A stretch of 64,000 nt of DNA from an uncultured Azospirillum sp. (GTDB lineage Bacteria > Pseudomonadota > Alphaproteobacteria > Azospirillales > Azospirillaceae). Positions 16,637-24,176 of the stretch are shown here, piece after piece. Numbering within the stretch: position 1 is the first letter of the stretch; the number at the start of each line of letters is the position of its first letter. Location of the stretch: NCBI RefSeq assembly GCF_946480385.1, contig NZ_CAMLJP010000005.1, positions 1-64,000 of the forward strand, given 5' to 3'. The notes under the pieces are model-generated. The model did no database searches. It was given only the letters and a program-made list of their open reading frames with translations, and was not told the origin of the DNA. The translations under genes and the position numbers were made by a program.

Positions 16637-18097
16637 ATGCAGGTGACCCAACATGACGTGATCATCGTCGGAGGCGGTCCAACCGGGTTGATGCTGGCCG
16701 GCGAATTGGCGCTCGCGGGAGTTGATGTCGCGATAGTCGAGCGGCGCGAGAACCAGGAGCTTGAGGGGTCGCGCGCGAGCGGCCTTCATCCCCGCGCGAT
16801 CGAACTGCTCGATCAGCGTGGCATAACGGACAAGTTCCTCCCTCAGGGAACGAAGCACCATTCGGTCGCCCTCGCTGGCATCATCCTCGATGCCAGCGAT
16901 CGGGCGACCCGCCACAGCTACACGCTCGGACTCTGGCAGGAGAAGATCGAGCGCGGGCTGGCCGACTGGGTCTGCGAATTGCGGGTGCCGTTCTATCGCG
17001 GGTGCGAAATGGCGACCTTCACCGACGGCGAACAAGGCGTGGACCTCCAACTGACGGACGGACGAAGGTTCCGCTGCAGCTATCTGGTCGGCTGCGACGG
17101 CGGCCGCAGCCTTGTCCGCAAGACGGCGGGCATCCGCTTTCCGGGAACCGAGGCGCGGGCGAGCCACCTTATTTTCGAGGCCGACATGGAGGATCAACCG
17201 CCGCTCGGCATCCGGTATGGGGAGCACGGCCTGTACGCCCTCGGACGGCTCGACGAGGGGCCGCGCGTGCGCGGCATAGTGACAGAGCAGCGGCTGGAGC
17301 GGGGGGGAAGCCCCGGCGAGGAGGATCTCAGGGCGGCGCTCACAGCCACCTACGGATCGGATCTGGGCATCCATCGGATCACCTGGATGTCGCGCTTCAC
17401 GGATGCGGCGCGGCAGGCGGAGGCCTATCGGAAGGGCCGCGTCCTGCTCGCGGGAGATGCCGCGCACGTTCATTCTCCCGTTGGTGGGCAGGGGCTGAAC
17501 GTCGGGCTGCAGGACGCCGCGAACCTCGGATGGAAACTGGCCCAGGTGGTGAAGGGCATCTCGCCGGAAAGCCTGCTCGATACCTACCATGCGGAGCGGC
17601 ACCCGGTCGGAGCGGCGCTGCTCGAGCTCACTCTGGCGCTGACCGCACTCAACCGCGGTGACGAACGCACAACGGCGCTCCGGGCGTTCGTGGCGAAGGC
17701 GATGCAGATGGACGAGCCGAGGAGGTGGTATTCCGCCATGGTGTCCGGCCTCGACATCCGCTATGGCCCGGAAGGGGGGCACCCTCTGCTCGGCCGTCGC
17801 ATGCCGGATCTGGACATCGTCACCGCCGAGGGGCCGACGCGGGTCTTCGCGCTCCTGCATGATGCGCGGCCGGTGCTGCTCGACTTCGGGAAAACTGGCT
17901 TCCCGGCCATCGACGCGTGGAAGGAGCGCGTCAAACTGGTCGATGCGGAATTTGAGGGGGTGTGCGAGCTTCCCGTCATTGGCATGGTCCGGACTCCGAC
18001 CGCCCTCCTGATCCGACCGGATGGACATGTGGCATGGGTCGGAGAAGGAAGCACCGAAGGCCTCCTGACGGCCCTTGGCGACTGGTTCGGCAATTAG
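16637..18097 (+). CDS. FAD-dependent monooxygenase (aromatic hydroxylase type)
   Basis: The 486-residue product is a class A flavoprotein hydroxylase. It shows the FAD motif IIVGGGPTGLMLAGEL near residues 9-24, the second nucleotide motif SYLVGCDGGRSLVRK, and the GD motif LLAGDAAHVHSPVGGQGLNVGLQDA. A C-terminal thioredoxin-like domain follows, as in RdmE and rifampicin monooxygenases. Such enzymes hydroxylate phenolic or polyketide substrates with NAD(P)H and oxygen. The exact substrate is unknown. It is divergent from the hydrolase gene, which might act on the same compound class, though nothing shows this directly. Confidence 0.85.
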   Translation: MQVTQHDVIIVGGGPTGLMLAGELALAGVDVAIVERRENQELEGSRASGLHPRAIELLDQRGITDKFLPQGTKHHSVALAGIILDASDRATRHSYTLGLWQEKIERGLADWVCELRVPFYRGCEMATFTDGEQGVDLQLTDGRRFRCSYLVGCDGGRSLVRKTAGIRFPGTEARASHLIFEADMEDQPPLGIRYGEHGLYALGRLDEGPRVRGIVTEQRLERGGSPGEEDLRAALTATYGSDLGIHRITWMSRFTDAARQAEAYRKGRVLLAGDAAHVHSPVGGQGLNVGLQDAANLGWKLAQVVKGISPESLLDTYHAERHPVGAALLELTLALTALNRGDERTTALRAFVAKAMQMDEPRRWYSAMVSGLDIRYGPEGGHPLLGRRMPDLDIVTAEGPTRVFALLHDARPVLLDFGKTGFPAIDAWKERVKLVDAEFEGVCELPVIGMVRTPTALLIRPDGHVAWVGEGSTEGLLTALGDWFGN

Positions 18098-18447
18098 AAT
18101 GGATTGCGTGAATTCGGCTTCGATCTGAAGCGTGAAGCCGATCGCCAGACGAAGGGATGGAGCGTCGTGGACTTGGAACCAGGGTCTTTTTGGTGCTTGT
18201 CGAAGCGCCGGAAAAACCCTGCGCTTCCGGTCTTTCGTGCAATCGGTTTACGCGGTCCCGCTTGATCCGGCTACACTCTGGACGCACGAAATCCCAAGGG
18301 GCGCACGGCATCCATCCGCCGTGCCTGGCCAAAAAAGCCGTGAGAGACATCCCTGGACGTCGGGCGCATCCGCCGCCATCCGGCGGTCGAGGTTGAGCAA
18401 ACATTTTCCAGCGAAGATGGGCAGGCGCGCTCTATCCGCTTGACACC
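18098..18447. other. intergenic region without recognised genes
   Basis: About 350 bp between the monooxygenase stop and the TetR operator. Short frames on both strands lack recognisable similarity and no hairpin with a T-run is present. Confidence 0.4.
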
Positions 18448-18483
18448 ATACCGACCAGTCGGCACAAACCAACCAGTGGGTAT
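18448..18483. promoter_or_regulatory. candidate TetR operator, two CC(G/A)ACCAGT half-sites in an outer inverted repeat
   Basis: ATACC at 18448 and GGTAT ending at 18483 form the outer arms. Inside are CCGACCAGTCGG and CCAACCAGTGGG, each nearly palindromic and 19 bp apart. A TTGACA hexamer lies directly upstream at 18440-18445. The position 20-55 bp before the TetR gene suits autorepression of this operon. Confidence 0.5.
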
Positions 18484-18501
18484 AGTGAGTGGGTGATCGA
18501 C

Positions 18502-19131
18502 ATGCAGCCGGATTCAAAGGCCAGACTTCTCGACGCGGCGCTGAAGGTCGTGCGCACCAAGGGCTATACGGCGACGCGGATCGAGGATCTCTGCGCCGAG
18601 GCCGGCGTCACCAAGGGAAGCTTCTTCCATCACTTCAAGAGCAAGGACGACCTGATGCTTGCGGCTGTCGCCCATTGGGATGCGGTGACCGGCGGCCTGT
18701 TCGCACGGGCGCCCTACCATGATCTCGCAGACCCGCTGGACCGGCTGCTCGCTTACCTGGAGTTCCGCAAAGAGTTGCTTGCCGGAGACCTTCCCGATTT
18801 CACCTGTTTCGCCGGCATGATTACCCAAGAAGCCTATGAGACCCGTCCCGAGATCGTGGCCGCATGCGCCCGCAATATCGCCGGCCATGCGCAGACACTT
18901 GAGACCGACATCCGCGAAGCCATGCGGAAATATGGTGTGAACGCCGATTGGAGTGCCGAAAGCCTCGCACTTCACACCCAGGCCGTTCTCCAGGGCGCCT
19001 TCGTCCTCGCCAAGGCCAAGGGCGGTGCGTCCATCGCCGCCGACAGCATCGACCATCTCCATCGCTACCTGACGCTGCTGTTCCGCTCGGACAGCGGCAA
19101 AAGCTCCAACCCCGCAACGAAGGTGAACTGA
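18502..19131 (+). CDS. TetR/AcrR-family regulator
   Basis: The 209-residue product carries an N-terminal TetR helix-turn-helix (KARLLDAALKVVRTKGYTATRIEDLCAEAGVTK, cited here in parts: GYTATRIEDLCAEAGVTKG, FFHHFKSKDDL). An all-helical ligand domain with CFAGMITQEAYETRPEI follows. I used the ATG at 18502; a GTG at 18493 is possible. It opens a run of four plus-strand genes (SRPBCC, PhnB-like, glutathione S-transferase) and probably controls them through the operator just upstream. The ligand is unknown. Confidence 0.85.
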   Translation: MQPDSKARLLDAALKVVRTKGYTATRIEDLCAEAGVTKGSFFHHFKSKDDLMLAAVAHWDAVTGGLFARAPYHDLADPLDRLLAYLEFRKELLAGDLPDFTCFAGMITQEAYETRPEIVAACARNIAGHAQTLETDIREAMRKYGVNADWSAESLALHTQAVLQGAFVLAKAKGGASIAADSIDHLHRYLTLLFRSDSGKSSNPATKVN

Positions 19132-19132
19132 C

Positions 19133-19576
19133 ATGCCCAACACTGTCCGCCTGCATCGCGTCGTCAATGCCAAGCCGGAGAAAGTCTACCGGGCAATCGT
19201 GGAGCCGGACGCCATTGCCAGCTGGCTGCCGCCCCACGGCTTCACTTGCACGGTACATGAACTGAATGCCGTGGTCGGCGGCAGGCACAGGATGTCGTTC
19301 CGCAATTTCACCACGGGCCACAGCCACTCGTTCGGGGGCGAATATCTTGAGCTCGTCCCCAACGAGCGGCTCGTCTACACGGACAGGTTCGATGACCCCA
19401 ACCTGCCGGGCGAGATGAAAGTGACCGTGACCTTGAGGGCCGTGTCGGTCGGCACGGACATGACGATCGAGCAGGCGGGCGTGCCGGACGCGATCCCGTT
19501 GGAGGCCTGCTATCTCGGCTGGCAGGAAAGCCTGCGGAAATTCGCAAAGCTGGTCGAACCAGAAATCAACATGTAG
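19133..19576 (+). CDS. SRPBCC (AHSA1-like) domain protein
   Basis: The 147-residue product has the START-like fold of the AHSA1/CalC group: [20 protein letters not shown] at the N-terminus, SWLPPHGF, and the closing [16 protein letters not shown] helix. Such proteins bind hydrophobic ligands. Many sit beside TetR or ArsR regulators with unknown roles. The start lies one base after the TetR stop, so the two are co-translated. Confidence 0.8.
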   Translation: MPNTVRLHRVVNAKPEKVYRAIVEPDAIASWLPPHGFTCTVHELNAVVGGRHRMSFRNFTTGHSHSFGGEYLELVPNERLVYTDRFDDPNLPGEMKVTVTLRAVSVGTDMTIEQAGVPDAIPLEACYLGWQESLRKFAKLVEPEINM

Positions 19577-19635
19577 GGCGGCACCGATCGCCGCACGCAA
19601 GCGTGGAAGCAACCAAGCCAGTAGGAGCGCCGGAT

Positions 19636-20127
19636 ATGACCGATCTCGTAACCTGTCTGTGGTTCGACCATGGCCAAGCCGCCGAAGCGGCCAGGTTCTA
19701 CGCCGACACTTTTCCCGACAGCCATGTCGACCGTGTGAACAGGGCGCCCGGCAATTTCCCCGGTGGGCACGAAGGCGCCGAATTGACCGTCGAATTCACG
19801 GTGCTCGGCCGGCGGCTCGTGGGTCTGAACGGTGGACCGAATTTCACGGCGAATGAAGCGGTCAGCTTCATGGTCGTTACCGAAAGCCAGGAAGAAACCG
19901 ATCGCTATTGGAATGCGATCGTCACCAGCGGCGGCACTGAGAGCGCTTGCGGTTGGTGCAAGGACCGGTGGGGATTCTCCTGGCAGATCACGCCGAGGCG
20001 GCTGCTCGAGTTGACGACGGGTTCCGACGGCGTTGCGGCGAAACGCGCCTTCGACGCCATGATGACGATGCGCAAAATTGACATCGCTGCGCTTGAGGCG
20101 GCCGTCCGCGCCGGATCGCAGGCTTGA
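19636..20127 (+). CDS. PhnB-like VOC superfamily protein
   Basis: The 163-residue product matches the PhnB / 3-demethylubiquinone methyltransferase-like VOC group: [26 protein letters not shown] at the start (given in parts, [19 protein letters not shown]), a [14 protein letters not shown] centre and the [17 protein letters not shown] ending. Despite the old name these are not methyltransferases; most have no proven activity. I chose the ATG at 19636 because GGAG lies upstream and similarity begins here, not at the GTG at 19603. It is the third gene of the TetR-led unit. Confidence 0.8.
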   Translation: MTDLVTCLWFDHGQAAEAARFYADTFPDSHVDRVNRAPGNFPGGHEGAELTVEFTVLGRRLVGLNGGPNFTANEAVSFMVVTESQEETDRYWNAIVTSGGTESACGWCKDRWGFSWQITPRRLLELTTGSDGVAAKRAFDAMMTMRKIDIAALEAAVRAGSQA

Positions 20128-20155
20128 AACGTCCAGCCGGGAATGGAGCCGTGGA

Positions 20156-20800
20156 ATGACCATCACGATCACCGCGTTCGAGCGGTCACCCGACGGCGGC
20201 AGGGGCTTGGCGCGCGACACGCGCGTCCGCTGGGCACTTGAAGAGGTGGGCCAACCCTATGAGGTTCGCCTTGTTTCCTTTGCTGCGATGAAGGAACCCG
20301 CGCATCTGGCGCTTCATCCTTTCGGGCAGATTCCAACCTTCGAGGATGGTGACTTCGCCCTGTTCGAGACGGGTGCGATCGTCTTCCATATCGCGGAACG
20401 CCATGCAGGCCTGTTACCCGGTGATGCACAGGCGCGGGCGCGTGTACTCATGTGGATGTTTGCCGCGCTCAACACGGTCGAGCCGCCGATCCTCGATCTG
20501 GTAACCACCAAGGTTCTGGAAAGCGATAAGCCCTGGAGCAAGGAGAGGCTCCCGCTGGTTGAGGAGCGGATTCGTGTCCGGCTGCAGCAACTGTCGGCCC
20601 GCCTAGGCGATGCCGAGTGGCTCGACGGTGCATTCAGCGCGGGTGATCTGTTGATGGTGTCGGTGCTGCTGAGGCTGAAAGCGTCGGGTCTGCTCGGCGA
20701 GCATCCGAACCTTTCGGCCTATGTTGCCCGCGGTGAAGCCCGCCCCGCCTACAAGCGTGCTTTCGACGCCCAATTGGCAGTGTTCACCGCAAGCCAGTGA
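20156..20800 (+). CDS. glutathione S-transferase
   Basis: The 214-residue product has a thioredoxin-like N-terminal domain (RVRWALEEVGQPYEVRLV, HPFGQIPTFEDGDFALFETGAI, the glutathione-binding region) and a helical C-terminal domain with the conserved FSAGDLLMVSVL capping box. It probably conjugates or reduces electrophiles with glutathione. The ATG at 20156 has GGAG upstream; a longer frame from 20078 overlaps the previous gene and lacks similarity there. It closes the TetR-SRPBCC-PhnB-GST unit and is followed by a strong hairpin. Confidence 0.88.
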   Translation: MTITITAFERSPDGGRGLARDTRVRWALEEVGQPYEVRLVSFAAMKEPAHLALHPFGQIPTFEDGDFALFETGAIVFHIAERHAGLLPGDAQARARVLMWMFAALNTVEPPILDLVTTKVLESDKPWSKERLPLVEERIRVRLQQLSARLGDAEWLDGAFSAGDLLMVSVLLRLKASGLLGEHPNLSAYVARGEARPAYKRAFDAQLAVFTASQ

Positions 20801-20924
20801 CGGGCCGGATATTTGACGATCGGGTGCACCGGTCACCCCGTACGCGTCCGATGCCTTCCGACAGCGGGTGTGGGACCTCGGCGCTCGTCGCGCTCAATCC
20901 GCCCCCAGCAGTTCGTCCCGACGC

Positions 20925-20963
20925 CCGCAGCCTGCCTTCGCCTAGACCGAAGGCAGGCTGCGG
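20925..20963. terminator. perfect 16-bp hairpin downstream of the GST operon
   Basis: CGCAGCCTGCCTTCG at 20926-20940 pairs with 20948-20962 around a 7-nt loop, with one further C-G pair outside. No T-run follows on either strand, so it is a strong structure that may stop transcription with Rho or protect an mRNA end. Confidence 0.45.
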
Positions 20964-21042
20964 CAAATCCACATTGTGACGATCCGCCGCGTCGATCAAG
21001 CTGATCCCAGACGACGAGGCGGACGGAAGGGGAGGACGGAGC

Positions 21043-21297
21043 ATGGCCCTGCTGGATCGCGACAACCGTGGTCCTGACGACAAGGACGGATTTCTGGCCG
21101 GGGTGGACCGCCGGCTGCTGGTGGTGGCGCTGGTGCTGGCGCTGCTGACGGTGCTGGCCGTGCTGGACCACCATCGGCCGACGCCGGGATCGGCGCCGCC
21201 GGTGGAGTGGCGGCTGCCCACCGTGGAGCTGCCGCGCACGGTGCCGATGGTGACGGCGCCCAGCCCGCGGCGGGACGAGTTGCTGGGTGCGGACTGA
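21043..21297 (+). CDS. small single-pass membrane protein of unknown function
   Basis: I do not recognise this 84-residue protein. It has a charged N-terminus (LLDRDNRGPDDKDGF), one hydrophobic segment at about residues 26-42 (LLVVALVLALLTVLAVL) and a Pro-rich tail. GGGGAGGACGGAGC before the ATG is a strong ribosome binding site, and codon use matches its neighbours, so it is likely real. It converges on the acetyltransferase gene. Confidence 0.6.
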   Translation: MALLDRDNRGPDDKDGFLAGVDRRLLVVALVLALLTVLAVLDHHRPTPGSAPPVEWRLPTVELPRTVPMVTAPSPRRDELLGAD

Positions 21298-21302
21298 GCG
21301 GG

Positions 21303-21833
21303 TCAGCCGGTCGGCAGACTGTCGCTTCCCTCGCCCAGCGGACGTTCCATCAGCACGCCATCCAGCCAGCGGCCGAACTTGAAGCCCACCGCCGGCAGGA
21401 TGCCGACAGGACGGAAGCCGCAGGCGCTGTGCAGGCCGATCGAGCCGTGGTTGGCGCTGTCGCCGATCGCCGCGATCATCCGGCGGTAGCCCGCCGCCTC
21501 GCACATCTCCAGCAGCGGGGCCATCAGCGCTCGGCCGATGCCGCGCCGGCCCATGTCCTCGGCGACATAGACGGAGTTCTCCAGCGTGAAGCGGTAGGCG
21601 CTGCGCGTGCGGTACGGCCCGGCATAGGCGTAGCCGGCCAGCCGTCCCTCGCACTCCGCCACCAGATAGGGCAGGCCGCGGGCCAGGATGTCGGCTTGGC
21701 GGCGAGCCATCTCCGCCTCGTCCGGCGGAACCTCTTCGAAGGAAGCGGTGCCGTACAGGACATGGTGGGCGTAGAGGGCGGTGATGGCGGGAATGTCGGC
21801 GTCGGCGGACGCCCGCACCGTGATGGCAGGCAT
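21303..21833 (-). CDS. GNAT acetyltransferase, phosphinothricin acetyltransferase-like
   Basis: The 176-residue product is a GNAT enzyme of the PAT/MddA group. It shows ITALYAHHVLYGTASFEE at the N-terminus, the AGYAYAGPYRTRSAYRFT strand, and the acetyl-CoA loop MGRRGIGRALMAPLLE. Members acetylate L-phosphinothricin, methionine sulfone or sulfoximine. The true substrate is not known here. It lies six bases beyond the stop of the MFS transporter gene on the same strand, so export and acetylation may be linked. Confidence 0.85.
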   Translation of the reverse strand: MPAITVRASADADIPAITALYAHHVLYGTASFEEVPPDEAEMARRQADILARGLPYLVAECEGRLAGYAYAGPYRTRSAYRFTLENSVYVAEDMGRRGIGRALMAPLLEMCEAAGYRRMIAAIGDSANHGSIGLHSACGFRPVGILPAVGFKFGRWLDGVLMERPLGEGSDSLPTG

Positions 21834-21839
21834 GATGAG

Positions 21840-23081
21840 TCAGCTCCGTTGAGGACGGTCGGCGGGAAGAAGAAGGGCGCAGACGGTCGCCAACCCGCCG
21901 CCGACGCCGAGAAGCGCGAATCCCCAGCCCCAGCCGGAGCCACCGGTGCCGCCCGCATGGTCGAGCACCAGACCGACCGCCAGCGGTGCCGCACCGCCGG
22001 CGCCGAAGCCGAGGATGGAGCGCACGGCGAGCGCCGCCCCCAGGCTGCCCGGCTCGACCGATTCCGTCATCGCCGTGGACAGCACCGGCGAATCGCCCAG
22101 CGCGGAAAAGCCGTAAAGCGCCGCCACCGCCAGCACCAGCGCCAGCGGCATCCCGTCCATCCAGCCGATGGTGAAGGAGCAGGCGGCGCCCAGCACCCCC
22201 ATCGCCACCAGCACCGCTCGCCGGCCCAGCCGGTCGGAGGCACGCCCCATCAGCAGCGAGGACAGGAAGCCCGAGATGTGGATGGCCCCGGCGATCCACA
22301 AGCCACGTATCCCGGCACCGCCGGACCCGGCGAGGCAGGCGGTGAGGAAGGCAGGCAGCCACGCCCACATGCCCAGCAGTTCCCAGCAATGGGTGGTGTA
22401 GCCCACGGTCAGCAGGAGGGAGCGGCGGTCGGCCAGGAAGCGGAAGGCGCCGCGCAGCCGCCGCGTTCCGCCGCCCGCCACCAGATTGGCCCGGCCGCGC
22501 AGCCCCGGCGTGCCAAGCAGCGCCGCCAACAGCGGCCCCAGCCCGCAGGCGATGAAGGCGGCCTCGTAGCCGAAGCGCTCCGACAGGCCGGCGGCAAGCG
22601 CGATGGAGCCGAAATAGCCGAGCGACCCCGCCGCCAGTAGCCAGCCCACCGCCGCGCCGCGCCGCGCCGCCGGCACCCCCTGCGCCACCAGCATGATGGA
22701 GGGGGCGTAGGTGCCGCCCTGGGTCAATCCCACCAGCGCGAACAGCAGCAGCCCGCTTTCCGCCGAGCGGGCGAAGACGGCGAAGGCGAGCCCGGTCAGC
22801 GCCGTCGCCCAACTGGCCCACAGGAAGACGCGCTTGGCGCCCAGACTGTCGGCGAACCAGGAGGACCCGACCAGCGACAGGGCGTAACCGACGTTGAAGG
22901 CGGTCTGGATCGACCCGGCCTCGCCCGCCGACATGCCCCAGGCCTGCATCGCCGGCCCGAGCGCGCCGGCATAGACCATGAAGGACAGCGAGGTGGCGAA
23001 GCGGCTGGCGCACAGCAGCACGAGCCAGATCGGGCGGGGGGCTGGGTGGTCGGCAGGAGCGGGGATGGCGGCGGTCGTCAT
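21840..23081 (-). CDS. MFS transporter
   Basis: The 413-residue product has 12 hydrophobic segments and the loop 2-3 signature region DSLGAKRVFLW, with a second copy, GRASDRLGRRAV, in the C-terminal half. It resembles CynX/NimT or oxalate/formate antiporter-like MFS proteins, but the substrate is unknown. The ATG at 23081 was chosen; a GTG six bases upstream is possible and the ribosome binding site is weak. It is divergent from a LysR gene 75 bp away and probably regulated by it. It is followed by the acetyltransferase gene. Confidence 0.85.
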   Translation of the reverse strand: MTTAAIPAPADHPAPRPIWLVLLCASRFATSLSFMVYAGALGPAMQAWGMSAGEAGSIQTAFNVGYALSLVGSSWFADSLGAKRVFLWASWATALTGLAFAVFARSAESGLLLFALVGLTQGGTYAPSIMLVAQGVPAARRGAAVGWLLAAGSLGYFGSIALAAGLSERFGYEAAFIACGLGPLLAALLGTPGLRGRANLVAGGGTRRLRGAFRFLADRRSLLLTVGYTTHCWELLGMWAWLPAFLTACLAGSGGAGIRGLWIAGAIHISGFLSSLLMGRASDRLGRRAVLVAMGVLGAACSFTIGWMDGMPLALVLAVAALYGFSALGDSPVLSTAMTESVEPGSLGAALAVRSILGFGAGGAAPLAVGLVLDHAGGTGGSGWGWGFALLGVGGGLATVCALLLPADRPQRS

Positions 23082-23120
23082 GGCCACACCGTCGCGGAGG
23101 GCGGATAAAAAGGCAAATTT

Positions 23121-23137
23121 ATTGATTTGATCGGAAT
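23121..23137. promoter_or_regulatory. LysR box (ATT-N11-AAT)
   Basis: ATTGATTTGATCGGAAT fits the T-N11-A consensus with matching outer bases. It lies midway between the divergent MFS and LysR genes, the standard position for a LysR-type regulator site. Confidence 0.5.
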
Positions 23138-23156
23138 CATAAGGAAAGCTGTGGGT

Positions 23157-24056
23157 ATGCGCGGCCTGAACCTCGACCAACTCATCACCTTCGCCACCGT
23201 CGTCGAGCATGGCGGCTTCACCGAGGCGGCCGGCCGGCTCGGCCTGACCCAGCCGGCGGTCAGCATGCAGATCCGCAATCTGGAGGAGCGCTTCGGCGTG
23301 CGGCTGGTCGAGCGGGTGGGCAAGCGGGCCTTGCCGACGGCGGCCGGCCGCGACCTGCTGCCCTTCATTCGTCGGCTGCGCGAGGAGATGGAGGCGGCGG
23401 CCGTCGCCATGGGCCGCCACCGCGCCGGGCAGGTCGGGCGCGTGCGCATCGGCACCGGCGCCACCGCCTGCATCTACCGCCTGCCGCCGATCCTGACGGC
23501 GCTGCGCAGCGCCCATCCGGGGCTGGAGATCATCGTCGTCACCGGCAACACGCCCGACATTCTGGACGCGGTGGAGGGCGGCTCGCTCGATCTGGCGCTG
23601 GTCACGCTGCCGGCCGGCCGTCCCGGCCTGTCCATCGAACCGGTCTGTGCCGAGGAACTGGTCTGCGTCGGTCCCAGAGGAGGTCCCAGCGACGGCGCCC
23701 GGTCCCCGGCGGCGGGAGTTGCCCCGGCGGCGCTGGCCGACCAGACGCTGATCCTGTACGAGCGCGGCGGGACCATGCGCGCGGTGATCGACGGCTGGTT
23801 CATGGCCGGCGGCATCCAGCCGCGCCCGGCGATGGAACTGGGCAATGTGGAGGCGATCAAGAACCTCGTCGCTGCCGGGCTGGGCCGGTCGATCCTGCCG
23901 TCGGTCACCGTCGAAAGTCCGCAGGATTGCGACCGCTTCGCAGTTCAGCCACTGATGCCGCCATTGATCCGCAAGTTAGGGTTGGTATTGCGGCGTGACA
24001 AAGTACTCGACGCGGGCGTACGGGCGATGGTGAAGGCAATCACCGATGTGCGGTAA
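23157..24056 (+). CDS. LysR-family transcriptional regulator
   Basis: The 299-residue product has the LysR helix-turn-helix (QLITFATVVEHGGFTEAA, LTQPAVSMQIRNLEERFG) and a substrate-binding domain of the CysB/CbbR type (RVRIGTGATACIYRLPPIL). A GTG at 23151 has AAGGA five bases upstream and may be the true start; the ATG at 23157 is six bases further. It is divergent from the MFS transporter gene across a 75-bp gap with a LysR box, which makes that transporter the likely target. Confidence 0.87.
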   Translation: MRGLNLDQLITFATVVEHGGFTEAAGRLGLTQPAVSMQIRNLEERFGVRLVERVGKRALPTAAGRDLLPFIRRLREEMEAAAVAMGRHRAGQVGRVRIGTGATACIYRLPPILTALRSAHPGLEIIVVTGNTPDILDAVEGGSLDLALVTLPAGRPGLSIEPVCAEELVCVGPRGGPSDGARSPAAGVAPAALADQTLILYERGGTMRAVIDGWFMAGGIQPRPAMELGNVEAIKNLVAAGLGRSILPSVTVESPQDCDRFAVQPLMPPLIRKLGLVLRRDKVLDAGVRAMVKAITDVR

Positions 24057-24176
24057 CAACATCAATAAAATTTCTTACACTTATGATCAGGTGGAATATT
24101 GCTTTTGGAAGGTTTACAGCGGCTTTAGTCATTGCGCACTCTCGGTTTCTGAGACTTTCGTTTTTCTTGGGCGCCT

